Of a stretch of DNA of 32,726 nucleotides, positions 8,865 to 19,143 are shown in pieces (position 1 is the first letter of the stretch; each line of letters opens with the position of its first letter). The position numbers and the translations under genes were made by a program. The notes below the pieces were generated by a model. That model searched no databases. It worked only from the letters and a program-made list of their open reading frames with translations, and was not told the DNA's origin. Location of the stretch: the NCBI GenBank assembly GCA_031270075.1, contig JAISYG010000031.1:1-32726 (forward strand). The letters run 5' to 3'. The DNA comes from Dysgonamonadaceae bacterium (GTDB taxonomy: Bacteria > Bacteroidota > Bacteroidia > Bacteroidales > Azobacteroidaceae).

Positions 8865-9923
8865 ATGAATATGAAAAAGATATTAAAAGGAATCGTACTG
8901 TTGGTAGCAACAACGATGTGCTTCTCTGCTTGTGAAGATGCGAAAGATCCTGTTTTGACGGGTTCGGAAAGTAATCCGGAAATACTGTCATCGTTGGAGC
9001 CTGTGGTGATTAGTAAAGACAATATTAACTCCGGCAACCTGTCGATTGATTACCATGCAGGGGTTTATAACGTCGCACTGGGAATGGCGAGCCAACTGGA
9101 AATAGCGAAAGCAGGCACGCATTTCTCCCCGGCGATTGCTCTCGGACTGCCGGTGGATGGAAAAGGGAAGAATACGTTTGAAATCACCTACAAGGTGTTG
9201 AATGCTGCGCTGACGGCACTTGAATTGGCGCCCAATGTGGTCGCTAATCTGGAAATCAGAGTTAAAACGTATGGCAAAGCCGATTTAAACGGAGTGGTAG
9301 GCGAGATTATGCCTGTTTATTCTTCGCCTCTTGCTGTAACGGTAACTCCATTTGAGCCTCAAGCGTCTTATTTGTATACTGTTGGCGAATTTAACGGATG
9401 GAATAATGCGAACGGTCCTACATTGATTTCACCGATAGATAATGGCATCTATGTGGGATATCTTTCTTTTCCGAATGCTCATTCCGAATTTTTGCTTCTG
9501 CCTGTTTCCGGTTCTTGGGATCATAAATGGGGTAGCGACGACAATGTCAACCTGATTGTGGATGGTGGGGCTAATATAAAGTCGCCCGGAGCCGGTTATC
9601 ATCAAATCACGGTCAATCTACCGGAACTGAGCATTCAAATGGTTCCTTATTCCTGGGGAATCATCGGCTCTGCAACGCCTACCGGTTGGGATAGCGACAC
9701 CGATTTGACTTGGAATCACGAAACACTGCGATGGGAAATAACCCTTCCATTGAAAGGAGGAGAAGCGTTTAAACTTCGCTTAAACAACGCTTGGGATGTC
9801 AATTATGGTATCACAGAGGGTGTTGTTACGGCAGGGGGCAACGATATTTCTGTAGCCGAAGATGGAACGTATTTCGTTACTTTCGACGAAGAAAATCTGG
9901 TCATTCTCTGGACTAAACAATAA
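8865..9923 (+). CDS. susE: SusE-like surface starch-binding lipoprotein
   Basis: 352 aa with a lipoprotein signal (lipobox FSAC near residue 24, in-frame starts at 8865 and 8871). An N-terminal immunoglobulin-like domain (about 30-155) precedes two similar carbohydrate-binding units. One starts at YTVGEFNGWNNA (about 172) and the other at WGIIGSATPTGWDSDTDLTW (about 264). Both have the GxFNGW/TPTGWD pattern of SusE/SusF modules, which hold starch at the surface without catalysis. B. thetaiotaomicron SusE (387 aa) also has two binding modules while SusF has three, so this protein is closer to SusE; no separate SusF follows. The gene is directly followed by a hairpin terminator. Confidence 0.85.
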   Translation: MNMKKILKGIVLLVATTMCFSACEDAKDPVLTGSESNPEILSSLEPVVISKDNINSGNLSIDYHAGVYNVALGMASQLEIAKAGTHFSPAIALGLPVDGKGKNTFEITYKVLNAALTALELAPNVVANLEIRVKTYGKADLNGVVGEIMPVYSSPLAVTVTPFEPQASYLYTVGEFNGWNNANGPTLISPIDNGIYVGYLSFPNAHSEFLLLPVSGSWDHKWGSDDNVNLIVDGGANIKSPGAGYHQITVNLPELSIQMVPYSWGIIGSATPTGWDSDTDLTWNHETLRWEITLPLKGGEAFKLRLNNAWDVNYGITEGVVTAGGNDISVAEDGTYFVTFDEENLVILWTKQ

Positions 9924-9930
9924 CTATGGA

Positions 9931-9970
9931 AAAGAGAAACGGTAAGCCACCGTGTTTACCGTTTCTCTTT
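9931..9970 (+). terminator. Strong intrinsic terminator between susE and the GH13 lipoprotein gene
   Basis: AAAGAGAAACGGTAA (9931-9945) and TTACCGTTTCTCTTT (9956-9970) form a perfect 15-bp stem with a 10-nt loop, ending in a T-run. It starts 8 nt after the susE stop. It probably ends or attenuates most susCDE transcripts. The stem's symmetric A/T ends mean it could work in either direction. Confidence 0.85.
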
Positions 9971-9988
9971 TTATCAAAAAAAGAATCC

Positions 9989-11863
9989 ATGAAACACGTA
10001 TTCTATTCATTCTTATTATTGTCCGGGCTGTTGTTCGCCTGTCATGAATCGGGGGCATTGCCGGATACTCCGTCATCTCCATTGCCGGCCCATCTGCGCG
10101 ACGGCATCACCCGTATCAGCGACGATTCCCTGGCTTTCGTCCTTTTCGCCCCGAAAAAACAATCGGTGTACCTTATCGGCGATTTCAACGACTGGACGGT
10201 TTCGGAGGCGTACAAAATGGACAAAGACGGCGACCGTTTCTGGATTCAAATCGGTAATCTCGACCGCAACAAAGCATACGTTTGCCAATACTTGATTGAC
10301 CAGACCATCCGCATTGCCGACCCTTACGCCCATACCATCGCCGACCCGTGGAACGATAAGGATATTCCGTCGGCTATCTACCCTAATATGATTCCCTATC
10401 CCACAGGCCAAACTACGGAAATAGCTATGGTCGTTACCACCCAACCGGATCAGTATTCTTGGAAAATACCCGATTACACCGTCAACAACCCCCAAAATAT
10501 AGTTATCTACGAAATCCTTATCCGCGATTTTACGGAACAGCGTTCGATAAAGGGCGTTCAGTCCAAACTGCCCTATCTGAAAGCCTTGGGCGTGAATGCT
10601 ATCGAACTGATGCCTTTCAACGAGTTTGAAGGGAACGACAGTTGGGGCTACAATCCTTCGTTTTATTTCGCCACCGACAAAGCGTACGGAACGAGCGACG
10701 ATTACAAAGCCTTTATCGACGCCTGCCACGAAAACGGTATGGCCGTCATCATGGATATGGTCTTGAATCACAGCTACGGACAAAGCCCGATGGTGCGGAT
10801 GTACTCAGGCGCCAACGGCAATCCTTCGGCGGATAATCCGTGGTACAATGTTTCGTCGCCCAATACCAGCTATTCGTGGGGATACGATTTCAATCACGAA
10901 AGCAAACATACCGAAGCGTTTGTCGACAGCGTTTGCGCCTACTGGCTGAAAGAATACAAAATCGACGGCTTCCGTTTCGATTTTACCAAAGGCTTTACCA
11001 ATACGCCGGGCGACGGTCAGGCTTACGACGCCAGCCGTATCCGCATCCTCGAACGCATGGCTTCCGAAATTTGGAAACGGAAAAGCGACGCCCTGGTTAT
11101 CTTGGAGCACCTGACCGACAACAGCGAGGAAAAAATTTTAGCCGATTACGGCATGTTGCTTTGGGGCAATCTCAATTACAATATGAATGAAGCTACTATG
11201 GGCTGGGGCGAAGAAATCGGCAGCGGTTCCAAAAAAGGCGATATTTCCTGGGGTTCCTACTCCCAGCGGGGCTGGACAAAACCCCACCTTGTGGCCTATA
11301 TGGAAAGCCACGATGAGGAACGCTTGATGTACAAAAACGAACAGTGGGGCAAAGAATACAACGGTTACAATGTGAAACAAATGCCCGTCGGATTGCAGCG
11401 GACGGCCGCCGCCGCGGTGATGCTGTTGGCTCTTCCGGGGCCGAAAATGATTTGGCAATTCGGTGAGCTGGGCTACGATTACCGGTTAGGCTCGTCGATG
11501 GAGGACGGACGTTTGGATAAAAAGCCCATCCGTTGGGATTATTACGAAAACCCCGACCGGAAAGCCCTGCACGATGTCTATACAAAAATGATAGACCTGC
11601 ATCAAACAAAAGCCGTTTTCTCTACATCCGATTATACCATCGACCTGGTCAATCATTTCAAAACCATTGTTTTGAAAGGGGGCGATGAAACGGCGGTCGC
11701 TATGGCCAATTTCGATGTGGTGGAACAAACAAAGAGTGTTCCTTTCTCGAAAGCCGGAACCTGGAAAGACTGTTTTTCCGGCAACGAACTGACAACGAGT
11801 GTAACAACAGAAAGTATAACATTAGCTCCCGGTGAGTACCGGTTGTATTTTAGTCAACAATGA
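9989..11863 (+). CDS. GH13 alpha-amylase, outer membrane lipoprotein with N-terminal CBM48-like domain (SusG role)
   Basis: The track starts at 9926, but those first 21 codons are the terminator hairpin. The real start is MKHVFYSFLLL at 9989 (624 aa), with lipobox LLFAC (Cys18). An E-set/CBM48-like domain follows (FAPKKQSVYLIGDFNDW, about 45-60), then the GH13 barrel. The barrel has region I DMVLNH (about 256), region II GFRFDF (nucleophile D331), region III VILEHL (acid E373) and region IV ESHDEE (D442). Region IV has SHD where most amylases have NHD. As a lipoprotein in a sus cluster it would cut starch at the cell surface, like SusG. However, it lacks an obvious inserted CBM58, and the N-terminal E-set is unlike SusG, so I give no symbol. 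Its stop overlaps the start of the next gene (ATGA). Confidence 0.85.
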   Translation: MKHVFYSFLLLSGLLFACHESGALPDTPSSPLPAHLRDGITRISDDSLAFVLFAPKKQSVYLIGDFNDWTVSEAYKMDKDGDRFWIQIGNLDRNKAYVCQYLIDQTIRIADPYAHTIADPWNDKDIPSAIYPNMIPYPTGQTTEIAMVVTTQPDQYSWKIPDYTVNNPQNIVIYEILIRDFTEQRSIKGVQSKLPYLKALGVNAIELMPFNEFEGNDSWGYNPSFYFATDKAYGTSDDYKAFIDACHENGMAVIMDMVLNHSYGQSPMVRMYSGANGNPSADNPWYNVSSPNTSYSWGYDFNHESKHTEAFVDSVCAYWLKEYKIDGFRFDFTKGFTNTPGDGQAYDASRIRILERMASEIWKRKSDALVILEHLTDNSEEKILADYGMLLWGNLNYNMNEATMGWGEEIGSGSKKGDISWGSYSQRGWTKPHLVAYMESHDEERLMYKNEQWGKEYNGYNVKQMPVGLQRTAAAAVMLLALPGPKMIWQFGELGYDYRLGSSMEDGRLDKKPIRWDYYENPDRKALHDVYTKMIDLHQTKAVFSTSDYTIDLVNHFKTIVLKGGDETAVAMANFDVVEQTKSVPFSKAGTWKDCFSGNELTTSVTTESITLAPGEYRLYFSQQ

Positions 11864-13695
11864 AAAAATTAGTCGGAATAATGGTAGTATGGATCTTTTC
11901 GTTGTCCGTTTCGGCCATCGAAATATCCCGGATAGAACCCGCCTGCTGGTGGGTAGGCATGCAGAATCCCGAACTGCAACTGATGGTTTACGGCAAAGAC
12001 ATCGGTCGGGCCAGTGTGCAACTCGACTATCCGGGCGTACACCTGAAAGAAATCAACAAGGCAGACAGTCCCAATTACCTGTTTATTTATTTGGAGATTA
12101 CCTCAACCGCCCCACCCGGAACCATTGCTTTAACATTCAAAGAAGGCAAAAAGAAACAGGTTATTTCCCTGGAGTTAAAACCCCGTGCTACTTCTATCGG
12201 CGCACAGGGTTTTTCTCCTGCGGATGTGCTCTACCTGATAATGCCCGACCGTTTTGCCAATGGCGACCCCTCGAACGATGTTTGGGACAATGAACCGATC
12301 GACCGCAACGATCCGTTCGCTCGGCATGGCGGCGACTTTGCCGGCATTAATCAACACCTGGATTATATCAACGACTTGGGCGTAACTACGGTTTGGCTCA
12401 ATCCGGTGCTGGAAAACAAAATGCATCAGGCCGGTTACCAGAGTTATCATGGTTATGCTACTACCGATTTTTACCGGGTCGACCCGCGTTTCGGTAGCAA
12501 CGACGACTATTGCCGGCTGATCGACCATATCCACCACCAAGGCATGAAAGTGGTTATGGATATGATTTACAACCACTGCGGCAGCCTCCACCGTTGGATG
12601 AACGATTTACCTTGCAAGGACTGGCTCAATCATCCGGAAGGGTTTGTGCCGAGTTCGCACAATCTCTATTCTATCATGGACATTCACGCCCCGCCATCGG
12701 AAATCACAGCCATGACCGACGGTTGGTTTGTGGAAGCCATGCCCGATTTGAACCAGCGAAACCGGCATTTGTCTACCTATCTGATTCAAAACAGTATCTG
12801 GTGGATTGAATATGCCCGCATCGACGGCATCCGCCATGATACGCATCCGTATGCCGACCGGGATTTCCTGTCGCGTTGGTGCAAAGCGATTTTGGACGAA
12901 TACCCCGGTTTCAATATCGTCGGCGAATCCTGGTATCTGAATACCGCGCCCCTGGCCTGGTGGCAAGCCGGATCGAAATGGAGCGATAAGCAAAGTTACC
13001 TGAAAACCGTGATGGATTTCAATCTTATGAATGCCTGCAATCAATACTTTTCGGTAGAAAGCAAAGCAAACAATCCCTTGCGCGGTATCTTTGAAGTGCT
13101 TGCGCAGGATTTTCTGTACGAAGATGTCAACAATCTTTTGGTTTTCTTGGATAACCACGATTTAAGCCGCTTTTTCAAACAGGGCGAAACGAATCTCGAT
13201 CGCTACAAACAGGCTTTGACGCTGCTGCTCACTACAAGGGGCATTCCCCAACTTTACTACGGCACCGAAATAGGGATGTACGGCGAGAAAAAAGACGGCG
13301 ACGGCAACCTGCGGAAAGATTTTCCGGGCGGCTGGCCGGGCGATCCCGTCCATGCTTTTACGTCCGAAGGACGGACGGCGTTGCAAAACGAAGCCTTCGA
13401 TTTCCTGCGGCGGTTGTTGCAATGGCGGAAAACCAATCCGGCTGTCGATGGCGGAAAACTTATCCATTATATGCCCGACTGGGAAACGGAATGTTACGTC
13501 TACGCCCGAATCAAAGAGAACAACCGAATATGGGTTATTTTGAACGGTTCCAACAAGGAGCAATCGTTATCGCCGGAAAAATATGTTGAAGTGATTGGCG
13601 ACAACACCTCCGGACGGGAAATCCTTTCGGGGAAAACCCTGAATTTGAAGGAAAGAATAACAATTCCCGCCAAAGGAGTTTATATAATTGAATGA
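11860..13695 (+). CDS. susA: SusA-like periplasmic neopullulanase/cyclomaltodextrinase (GH13)
   Basis: 611 aa (SusA is 617). There is a signal peptide (about 1-19, SLSVSA) without a lipobox, so it is periplasmic. An N-terminal cyclomaltodextrinase-type beta domain follows (about 20-110; IEPACWWVGMQNPELQLMVYG). The GH13 barrel has region I DMIYNH (about 234), GIRHD (nucleophile D327), VGESW (acid E356) and LDNHD (D434). A C-terminal beta domain begins near residue 520. The DRFANGDPSND calcium-type motif is present. It hydrolyses maltodextrins, cyclodextrins and pullulan imported by SusC. Its ATG overlaps the previous stop by four bases, so the two GH13 genes are translationally coupled. Confidence 0.9.
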   Translation: MKKLVGIMVVWIFSLSVSAIEISRIEPACWWVGMQNPELQLMVYGKDIGRASVQLDYPGVHLKEINKADSPNYLFIYLEITSTAPPGTIALTFKEGKKKQVISLELKPRATSIGAQGFSPADVLYLIMPDRFANGDPSNDVWDNEPIDRNDPFARHGGDFAGINQHLDYINDLGVTTVWLNPVLENKMHQAGYQSYHGYATTDFYRVDPRFGSNDDYCRLIDHIHHQGMKVVMDMIYNHCGSLHRWMNDLPCKDWLNHPEGFVPSSHNLYSIMDIHAPPSEITAMTDGWFVEAMPDLNQRNRHLSTYLIQNSIWWIEYARIDGIRHDTHPYADRDFLSRWCKAILDEYPGFNIVGESWYLNTAPLAWWQAGSKWSDKQSYLKTVMDFNLMNACNQYFSVESKANNPLRGIFEVLAQDFLYEDVNNLLVFLDNHDLSRFFKQGETNLDRYKQALTLLLTTRGIPQLYYGTEIGMYGEKKDGDGNLRKDFPGGWPGDPVHAFTSEGRTALQNEAFDFLRRLLQWRKTNPAVDGGKLIHYMPDWETECYVYARIKENNRIWVILNGSNKEQSLSPEKYVEVIGDNTSGREILSGKTLNLKERITIPAKGVYIIE

Positions 13696-13720
13696 TAACG
13701 TGCAAAGTATAAATAAATAA

Positions 13721-15910
<2,190 letters not shown>

Positions 15911-16018
15911 ATTGGCCGCTGATAGGTGATATCCCTATTTGCATATATCGAAAATTTTTTCTTGCTTTGTAAAATATTTTTAGACACTACGTATTAATTT
16001 TTTAATTGGATAAATAGG

Positions 16019-16195
16019 ATGATAGTAAGGAATGTGTACAGTGAGTCGATGCAAAAGGAGTTACAGATATTGGAAAGGGAACTGCTTGCAATGGAAAGGG
16101 AGCTGCGGATATGGGAAAATTCGGAAGAGTTTTTAGAAAGTATTCCGAGTGATTGGGACAAGCCTGATGCGGAAACGAATGTAACTCCATTATGA
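16019..16195 (+). CDS. Possible small acidic coiled-coil protein, 58 aa
   Basis: A plus-strand ORF below the track's apparent length cut-off: MIVRNVYSESMQKELQILER, then ELLAMERELRIWENSEEF, ending in NVTPL. The centre is a Glu/Leu-rich amphipathic helix with a duplicated segment (LERELLA / MERELRI), and the composition is acidic. It lies about 110 nt after susB and ends 36 nt before a terminator hairpin, consistent with a real last gene. I see no good promoter of its own (TTTG at 15966-15969 lacks a matching -7 box). No function recognised. A 75-aa ORF on the opposite strand covers the same bases but looks less protein-like. Confidence 0.4.
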   Translation: MIVRNVYSESMQKELQILERELLAMERELRIWENSEEFLESIPSDWDKPDAETNVTPL

Positions 16196-16230
16196 AAGAA
16201 TTTACACTTCAATAACAGCAAAAAACAAAA

Positions 16231-16280
16231 GAGAACCGGAAAACAAAAAAAGTCCGACTTTTATCCGTTCTCCGGTTCTT
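16231..16280. terminator. Bidirectional terminator between sus operon end and LRR gene
   Basis: AGAACCGGA (16232-16240) pairs with TCCGGTTCT (16271-16279). Inside the loop a second hairpin, AAAAGT-CCG-ACTTTT, forms. A- and T-rich flanks on each side suit termination of both the plus-strand sus side and the minus-strand LRR operon, which ends at 16315. Confidence 0.6.
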
Positions 16281-16314
16281 CATTTTACCTGTTTAGCGAA
16301 GGCGCCTTTCTTTC

Positions 16315-17541
16315 TTACCGCTTTACGACCTTCAACGTCTTATCGCCGGCACAGACAAGGTATATACCCTTCGGAAGATTACCGACTGCGACAGATTCAC
16401 CAGCTTCGACGGTTTGCTGTAATACAATGCGACCACTGAGATCGGTTACCGTTACCTCTGTCGGAGCAGTGATGCCGTTGATGCGGAAACTTTCCGTGAC
16501 AGGATTCGGATAAACGTTTATACTGCTTCCTACTGCCGGTGATTCGATTGCCGAAGGAATATATGCCTTAATCTCTTTGAAATCCTTCCATATTGCTGCG
16601 GCTGTGTAATCTTCAATGGATTCGGAGGGAACGTAAAGCGTGACGTTACTCAAAAAAACATAGTAAAATACATAGCTGTTTATGCTTTGCGGCACCGGGT
16701 TAAGATTGGTAACGGAAGTCAGACTGATGCAATCGTTAAAAGCCCCATCTCCAATGCTTGTTACACTGTTTCCAATGGTAACGGAAGTCAGTCCGCGGCA
16801 CCAGGAAAAAGCAGATTCTCCAATACTTGTTACACTGTTGGGAATGGTAACGGAAGTCAGTCCGCTGCAATAGGAAAAAGCCCTATTTCCAATACTTGTT
16901 ACATTGTTTCCAATAGTAACGGAAGTCAGACTGATGCAATCGTTAAAAGCCCCATCTCCAATACTTATTACACTGTTTCCAATGGTAACGGAAGTCAGTC
17001 CGCTGCAAGAGGAAAAAGCCCCATAACCAATACTTGTTACACTGTTTCCAATGGTAACGGAAGTCAGTCCGCTGCAAGAGGAAAAAGCAGAATCTCCAAT
17101 ACTTGTTACACTGTTGGGAATAGTAACGGAAGTTAGTCCTCTACAATAGTGAAAAGCCCAATCTCCAATACTTATTACACTTTCCGGAATGGTAACGGAA
17201 GTTAATTTCTCGCAACCTATAAAAGCCCCATAACCAATACTTGTTACACTGTTTCCAATGGTAACGGAAGTCAGTCCGCTGCAATAGTAAAAAGCCCAAT
17301 CTCCAATACTTGTTACACCATCCCCAATTACGACCGTTGTAATTGAAGAATTGTAAAATAACCATGGAGCATAATCAAGAGTGGAATAATCCGGTATCGC
17401 CCCTGTACCGCTAAAAGTTAGCGTACCATCATCCGAAAGCGTCCACGTACAATCTCCGGTTGTGCCGGAGTCTATGATTTCCGCCAAACCCGTTGCGCTC
17501 AACAGGAAGAGCGCGGTCATTATTAAAATAAATTTTCGCAT
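16315..17541 (-). CDS. BspA-like leucine-rich-repeat surface protein with T9SS sorting domain
   Basis: 408 aa. The signal peptide is about 1-20 (LLSATGLA). A short domain (TTGDCTWTLSDDGTLTFSGTG, common before BspA-type repeats) is followed by nine 23-residue repeats (residues about 67-273, consensus LTSVTIGNSVTSIGDGAFSSCSG) of the BspA/LRR_5 type. A Ser/Ala linker leads to a C-terminal sorting domain of about 70 residues (SINVYPNPVTESFRI, then NLPKGIYLVCAGDKTLKVVKR), the T9SS type A signature. The protein should be exported by T9SS and either anchored to or released from the surface. BspA-type LRRs often bind host or cell-surface proteins (known for relatives; inferred here). It lies 18 nt after the DUF6261-like gene on the same strand, so probably the same transcript. 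Confidence 0.88.
   Translation of the reverse strand: MRKFILIMTALFLLSATGLAEIIDSGTTGDCTWTLSDDGTLTFSGTGAIPDYSTLDYAPWLFYNSSITTVVIGDGVTSIGDWAFYYCSGLTSVTIGNSVTSIGYGAFIGCEKLTSVTIPESVISIGDWAFHYCRGLTSVTIPNSVTSIGDSAFSSCSGLTSVTIGNSVTSIGYGAFSSCSGLTSVTIGNSVISIGDGAFNDCISLTSVTIGNNVTSIGNRAFSYCSGLTSVTIPNSVTSIGESAFSWCRGLTSVTIGNSVTSIGDGAFNDCISLTSVTNLNPVPQSINSYVFYYVFLSNVTLYVPSESIEDYTAAAIWKDFKEIKAYIPSAIESPAVGSSINVYPNPVTESFRINGITAPTEVTVTDLSGRIVLQQTVEAGESVAVGNLPKGIYLVCAGDKTLKVVKR
16723..17343 (-). repeat. Nine 69-bp tandem repeats encoding the LRR array
   Basis: The unit (for example ccaatggtaacggaagtcag on the plus strand) repeats every 69 bp, equal to 23 codons. Several copies differ at only a few positions, so slippage or recombination could change the copy number without shifting the frame. 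Confidence 0.85.
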
Positions 17542-17559
17542 GATTGTAATTATTAATGT

Positions 17560-18285
17560 TCAATTATTCTTCGCCTTCTTACGACCCTTTTTCTGAGCCT
17601 GAATAAGCCTGTAACGTTCAAGCACAGCATTCAACTCACGGATAAAGTCCCTGTAAGCGTCGATACCGTTTACCATGACAAGGGCTTCGATCAGATAGAT
17701 GATGTCATAGAGAGCCTTATCCGTATTCTTGCGGGCAGCCTTCATATTGACCGGGGGACGCTGAGAGGTTTCAAGGTAACGGTCGGACATCAAATCCTTG
17801 AACTTCTGGTTCTCGACGTTAAGTTTCGTCAGCCAATCGTTTATCTGAAGAGCATTCACCAGCGAAGGATAATCGCCGGACGCAAGTTCGCGGAGCAGAT
17901 CGTCAATCGCGGCAGTCTCTTCGTCGTAGGTCTTGACGGAAAGATTGCCGTAATGTTCCAACATTACCTCAATTGTTGACGCCGCTTCACATTTGTCAGG
18001 GTCAAAATGATGCAGTGAAGACTGAACCGTATCCACAAAGCCGCGAAAAATACGGTCGCGATAATGATCCTGTTCCTGTATCTCGGCAGTGTAGTCGCTT
18101 TTGCGAATCAGGTCAAGCACGGCAATTTCATCCTCTAACGCGCTATTATAGACCACGTACTGAGGAGAAATGCCGAGTGTTTCGGGGTTATGCTTCGCGA
18201 GAATACGCTTCGCATTTTCGTTCAACTCTACATGCGTTTCATTACGGAGATTGGGATAATCCAATCGGATAATTAAATTGTTCAT
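17560..18285 (-). CDS. DUF6261-like cytoplasmic protein of unknown function
   Basis: 241 aa, no signal peptide or membrane segment, mostly helical and charged, ending in a basic tail (AQKKGRKKAKNN). Recognisable segments include MNNLIIRLDYPNLRNETHVE, then DHYRDRIFRGFVDTVQS and NVENQKFKDLMSDRYLETS. The size and pattern match what I recall as DUF6261, a Bacteroidetes-specific family with many copies per genome; this is memory, not a search. It precedes the LRR gene by 18 nt, and a 43-bp tandem repeat lies in its leader. Function unknown. Confidence 0.6.
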   Translation of the reverse strand: MNNLIIRLDYPNLRNETHVELNENAKRILAKHNPETLGISPQYVVYNSALEDEIAVLDLIRKSDYTAEIQEQDHYRDRIFRGFVDTVQSSLHHFDPDKCEAASTIEVMLEHYGNLSVKTYDEETAAIDDLLRELASGDYPSLVNALQINDWLTKLNVENQKFKDLMSDRYLETSQRPPVNMKAARKNTDKALYDIIYLIEALVMVNGIDAYRDFIRELNAVLERYRLIQAQKKGRKKAKNN

Positions 18286-18344
18286 CTTGTAAAAAATTTA
18301 TGGATTAATATAAAGTTTTGCATTGCTTGAAAGTAGCAGCGAGC

Positions 18345-18531
18345 GCTTGCGGACGGCGCCAAGTGGCACTTGATGTCGCAAACGAGGGTTCGGAGAGGGT
18401 AGCAAGTAACACTTGATGTCGTAAACGAGGCTTCGGAGAGGGTAGCAAGTAACACTTGATGTTGTAAACGAGGCTTCAGAGAGGGTAGCAAGTAACACTT
18501 GATGTCGTAAACGAGGCTTCGGACAGACCAC
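18345..18531. repeat. 43-bp tandem repeat, four copies, in the DUF6261 leader
   Basis: The anchor cacttgatgt recurs at 18367, 18410, 18453 and 18496, an exact 43-bp period. The plus-strand unit runs cttgatgtcgtaaacgaggc, then ttcggagagggtagcaagtaaca. The copy nearest DUF6261 is the most diverged and the others differ by one or two bases. Each junction holds CAAGT-AAC-ACTTG, a small inverted repeat. 43 is not a multiple of 3, so the array is not coding. The remaining leader (18286-18345 and 18531-18620) has only a weak CCCAA-ATC-TTGGG hairpin near 18543-18556. Confidence 0.85.
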
Positions 18532-18626
18532 ATAGAGCTAATCCCCAAATCTTGGGAGTTAAAAAACGATAATGAAAGAAAGCTCTTTTTTGTCATTGCT
18601 TGCGTTCTTGATTAAGAGTAACGGTA

Positions 18627-18657
18627 CAAAAGTAGTAAGTATTTGTTATTATGCAAA
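18627..18657 (-). promoter_or_regulatory. Promoter for the DUF6261-LRR operon
   Basis: On the minus strand TTTG (18654-18657), a 19-bp spacer and TACTTTTG (18627-18634) match the Bacteroides consensus. Transcription would start near 18620, leaving a leader of about 330 nt that contains the 43-bp repeats. Confidence 0.6.
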
Positions 18658-18676
18658 AAAACAGGCAAAATCTTTT

Positions 18677-18709
18677 TTTGAAATGCTATTGATTTTTTTT
18701 GTATTTTTG
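18677..18709 (+). promoter_or_regulatory. Promoter for the DUF3127 gene
   Basis: TTTG (18677-18680), a 21-bp spacer and TATTTTTG (18702-18709). It is back to back with the minus-strand promoter, their -33 elements about 20 bp apart. Confidence 0.65.
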
Positions 18710-18768
18710 CGATGGCAAAATAAAACCGTTAAGAAAACAATAAATAATTATAAAAAGTTTTGAAGCAG

Positions 18769-19143
18769 ATGCAATTAACAGCAAAATTAGTGGAAATCCT
18801 TCCTGCGGAATCGGGGATGGGGAAAAACGGTGAATGGAAAAAGCAAAGTATTATCGTAGAAACCGAAGGACAATATCCTAAGAAAGTATGCATTACGGTT
18901 TGGGGCGATAAGATAAACAGCGCACAGTGGCAACCGGGCTTGTCGTTAACCGTTGATTTCGACATCGAAAGCCGGGAATTTAACGGACGCTGGTACACCG
19001 ATGTAAAAGCATGGAAAATCGAACCGGCCGGCATTCCGCAACCGCAACCGGAAACTCAGGCGCCCGAACCGCCGGTCGATTATATGCTTTCCGAGCCGCA
19101 GCCACCGGAACCGGCTTCTCCTTTTGACGATTTGCCGTTCTAA
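18769..19143 (+). CDS. DUF3127 (OB-fold-like) protein
   Basis: The track begins at a TTG (18760); the ATG at 18769 gives MQLTAKLVEILPAESGMGKN, 124 aa, the usual family start. The core (KKQSIIVETEGQYPKKVCI, then TVWGDKI and W-x-PGLSLTVDFDIESREF) is the typical DUF3127 beta-barrel pattern. It is followed by a Pro/Glu-rich linker and an acidic-aromatic tail, FDDLPF, like the DDDIPF tip of single-stranded DNA-binding protein. A nucleic-acid-related role is inferred from that resemblance only. Its stop overlaps the stop of the convergent HhH gene by four bases (CTAA). Confidence 0.8.
   Translation: MQLTAKLVEILPAESGMGKNGEWKKQSIIVETEGQYPKKVCITVWGDKINSAQWQPGLSLTVDFDIESREFNGRWYTDVKAWKIEPAGIPQPQPETQAPEPPVDYMLSEPQPPEPASPFDDLPF

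Noticed and set aside
9926-9988. N-terminal extension of the GH13 lipoprotein ORF
   Set aside because: These codons are the terminator hairpin; the lipoprotein signal begins at the ATG at 9989.
15994-16221. 75-aa minus-strand ORF MLLLKCKFF
   Set aside because: Ser-rich reverse of the acidic 58-aa plus ORF, which has the more protein-like composition.
18345-18531. CRISPR array
   Set aside because: The units are contiguous with no unique spacers, only four copies, and no cas genes nearby.
18282-18596. 104-aa minus-strand ORF over the 43-bp repeats
   Set aside because: The 43-bp period changes frame at each unit, so the apparent protein has no consistent repeat. A leader peptide cannot be fully excluded, but nothing supports it.
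18572-18763. 63-aa plus-strand ORF
   Set aside because: It spans both divergent promoters and has low-complexity hydrophobic/AT-rich composition.
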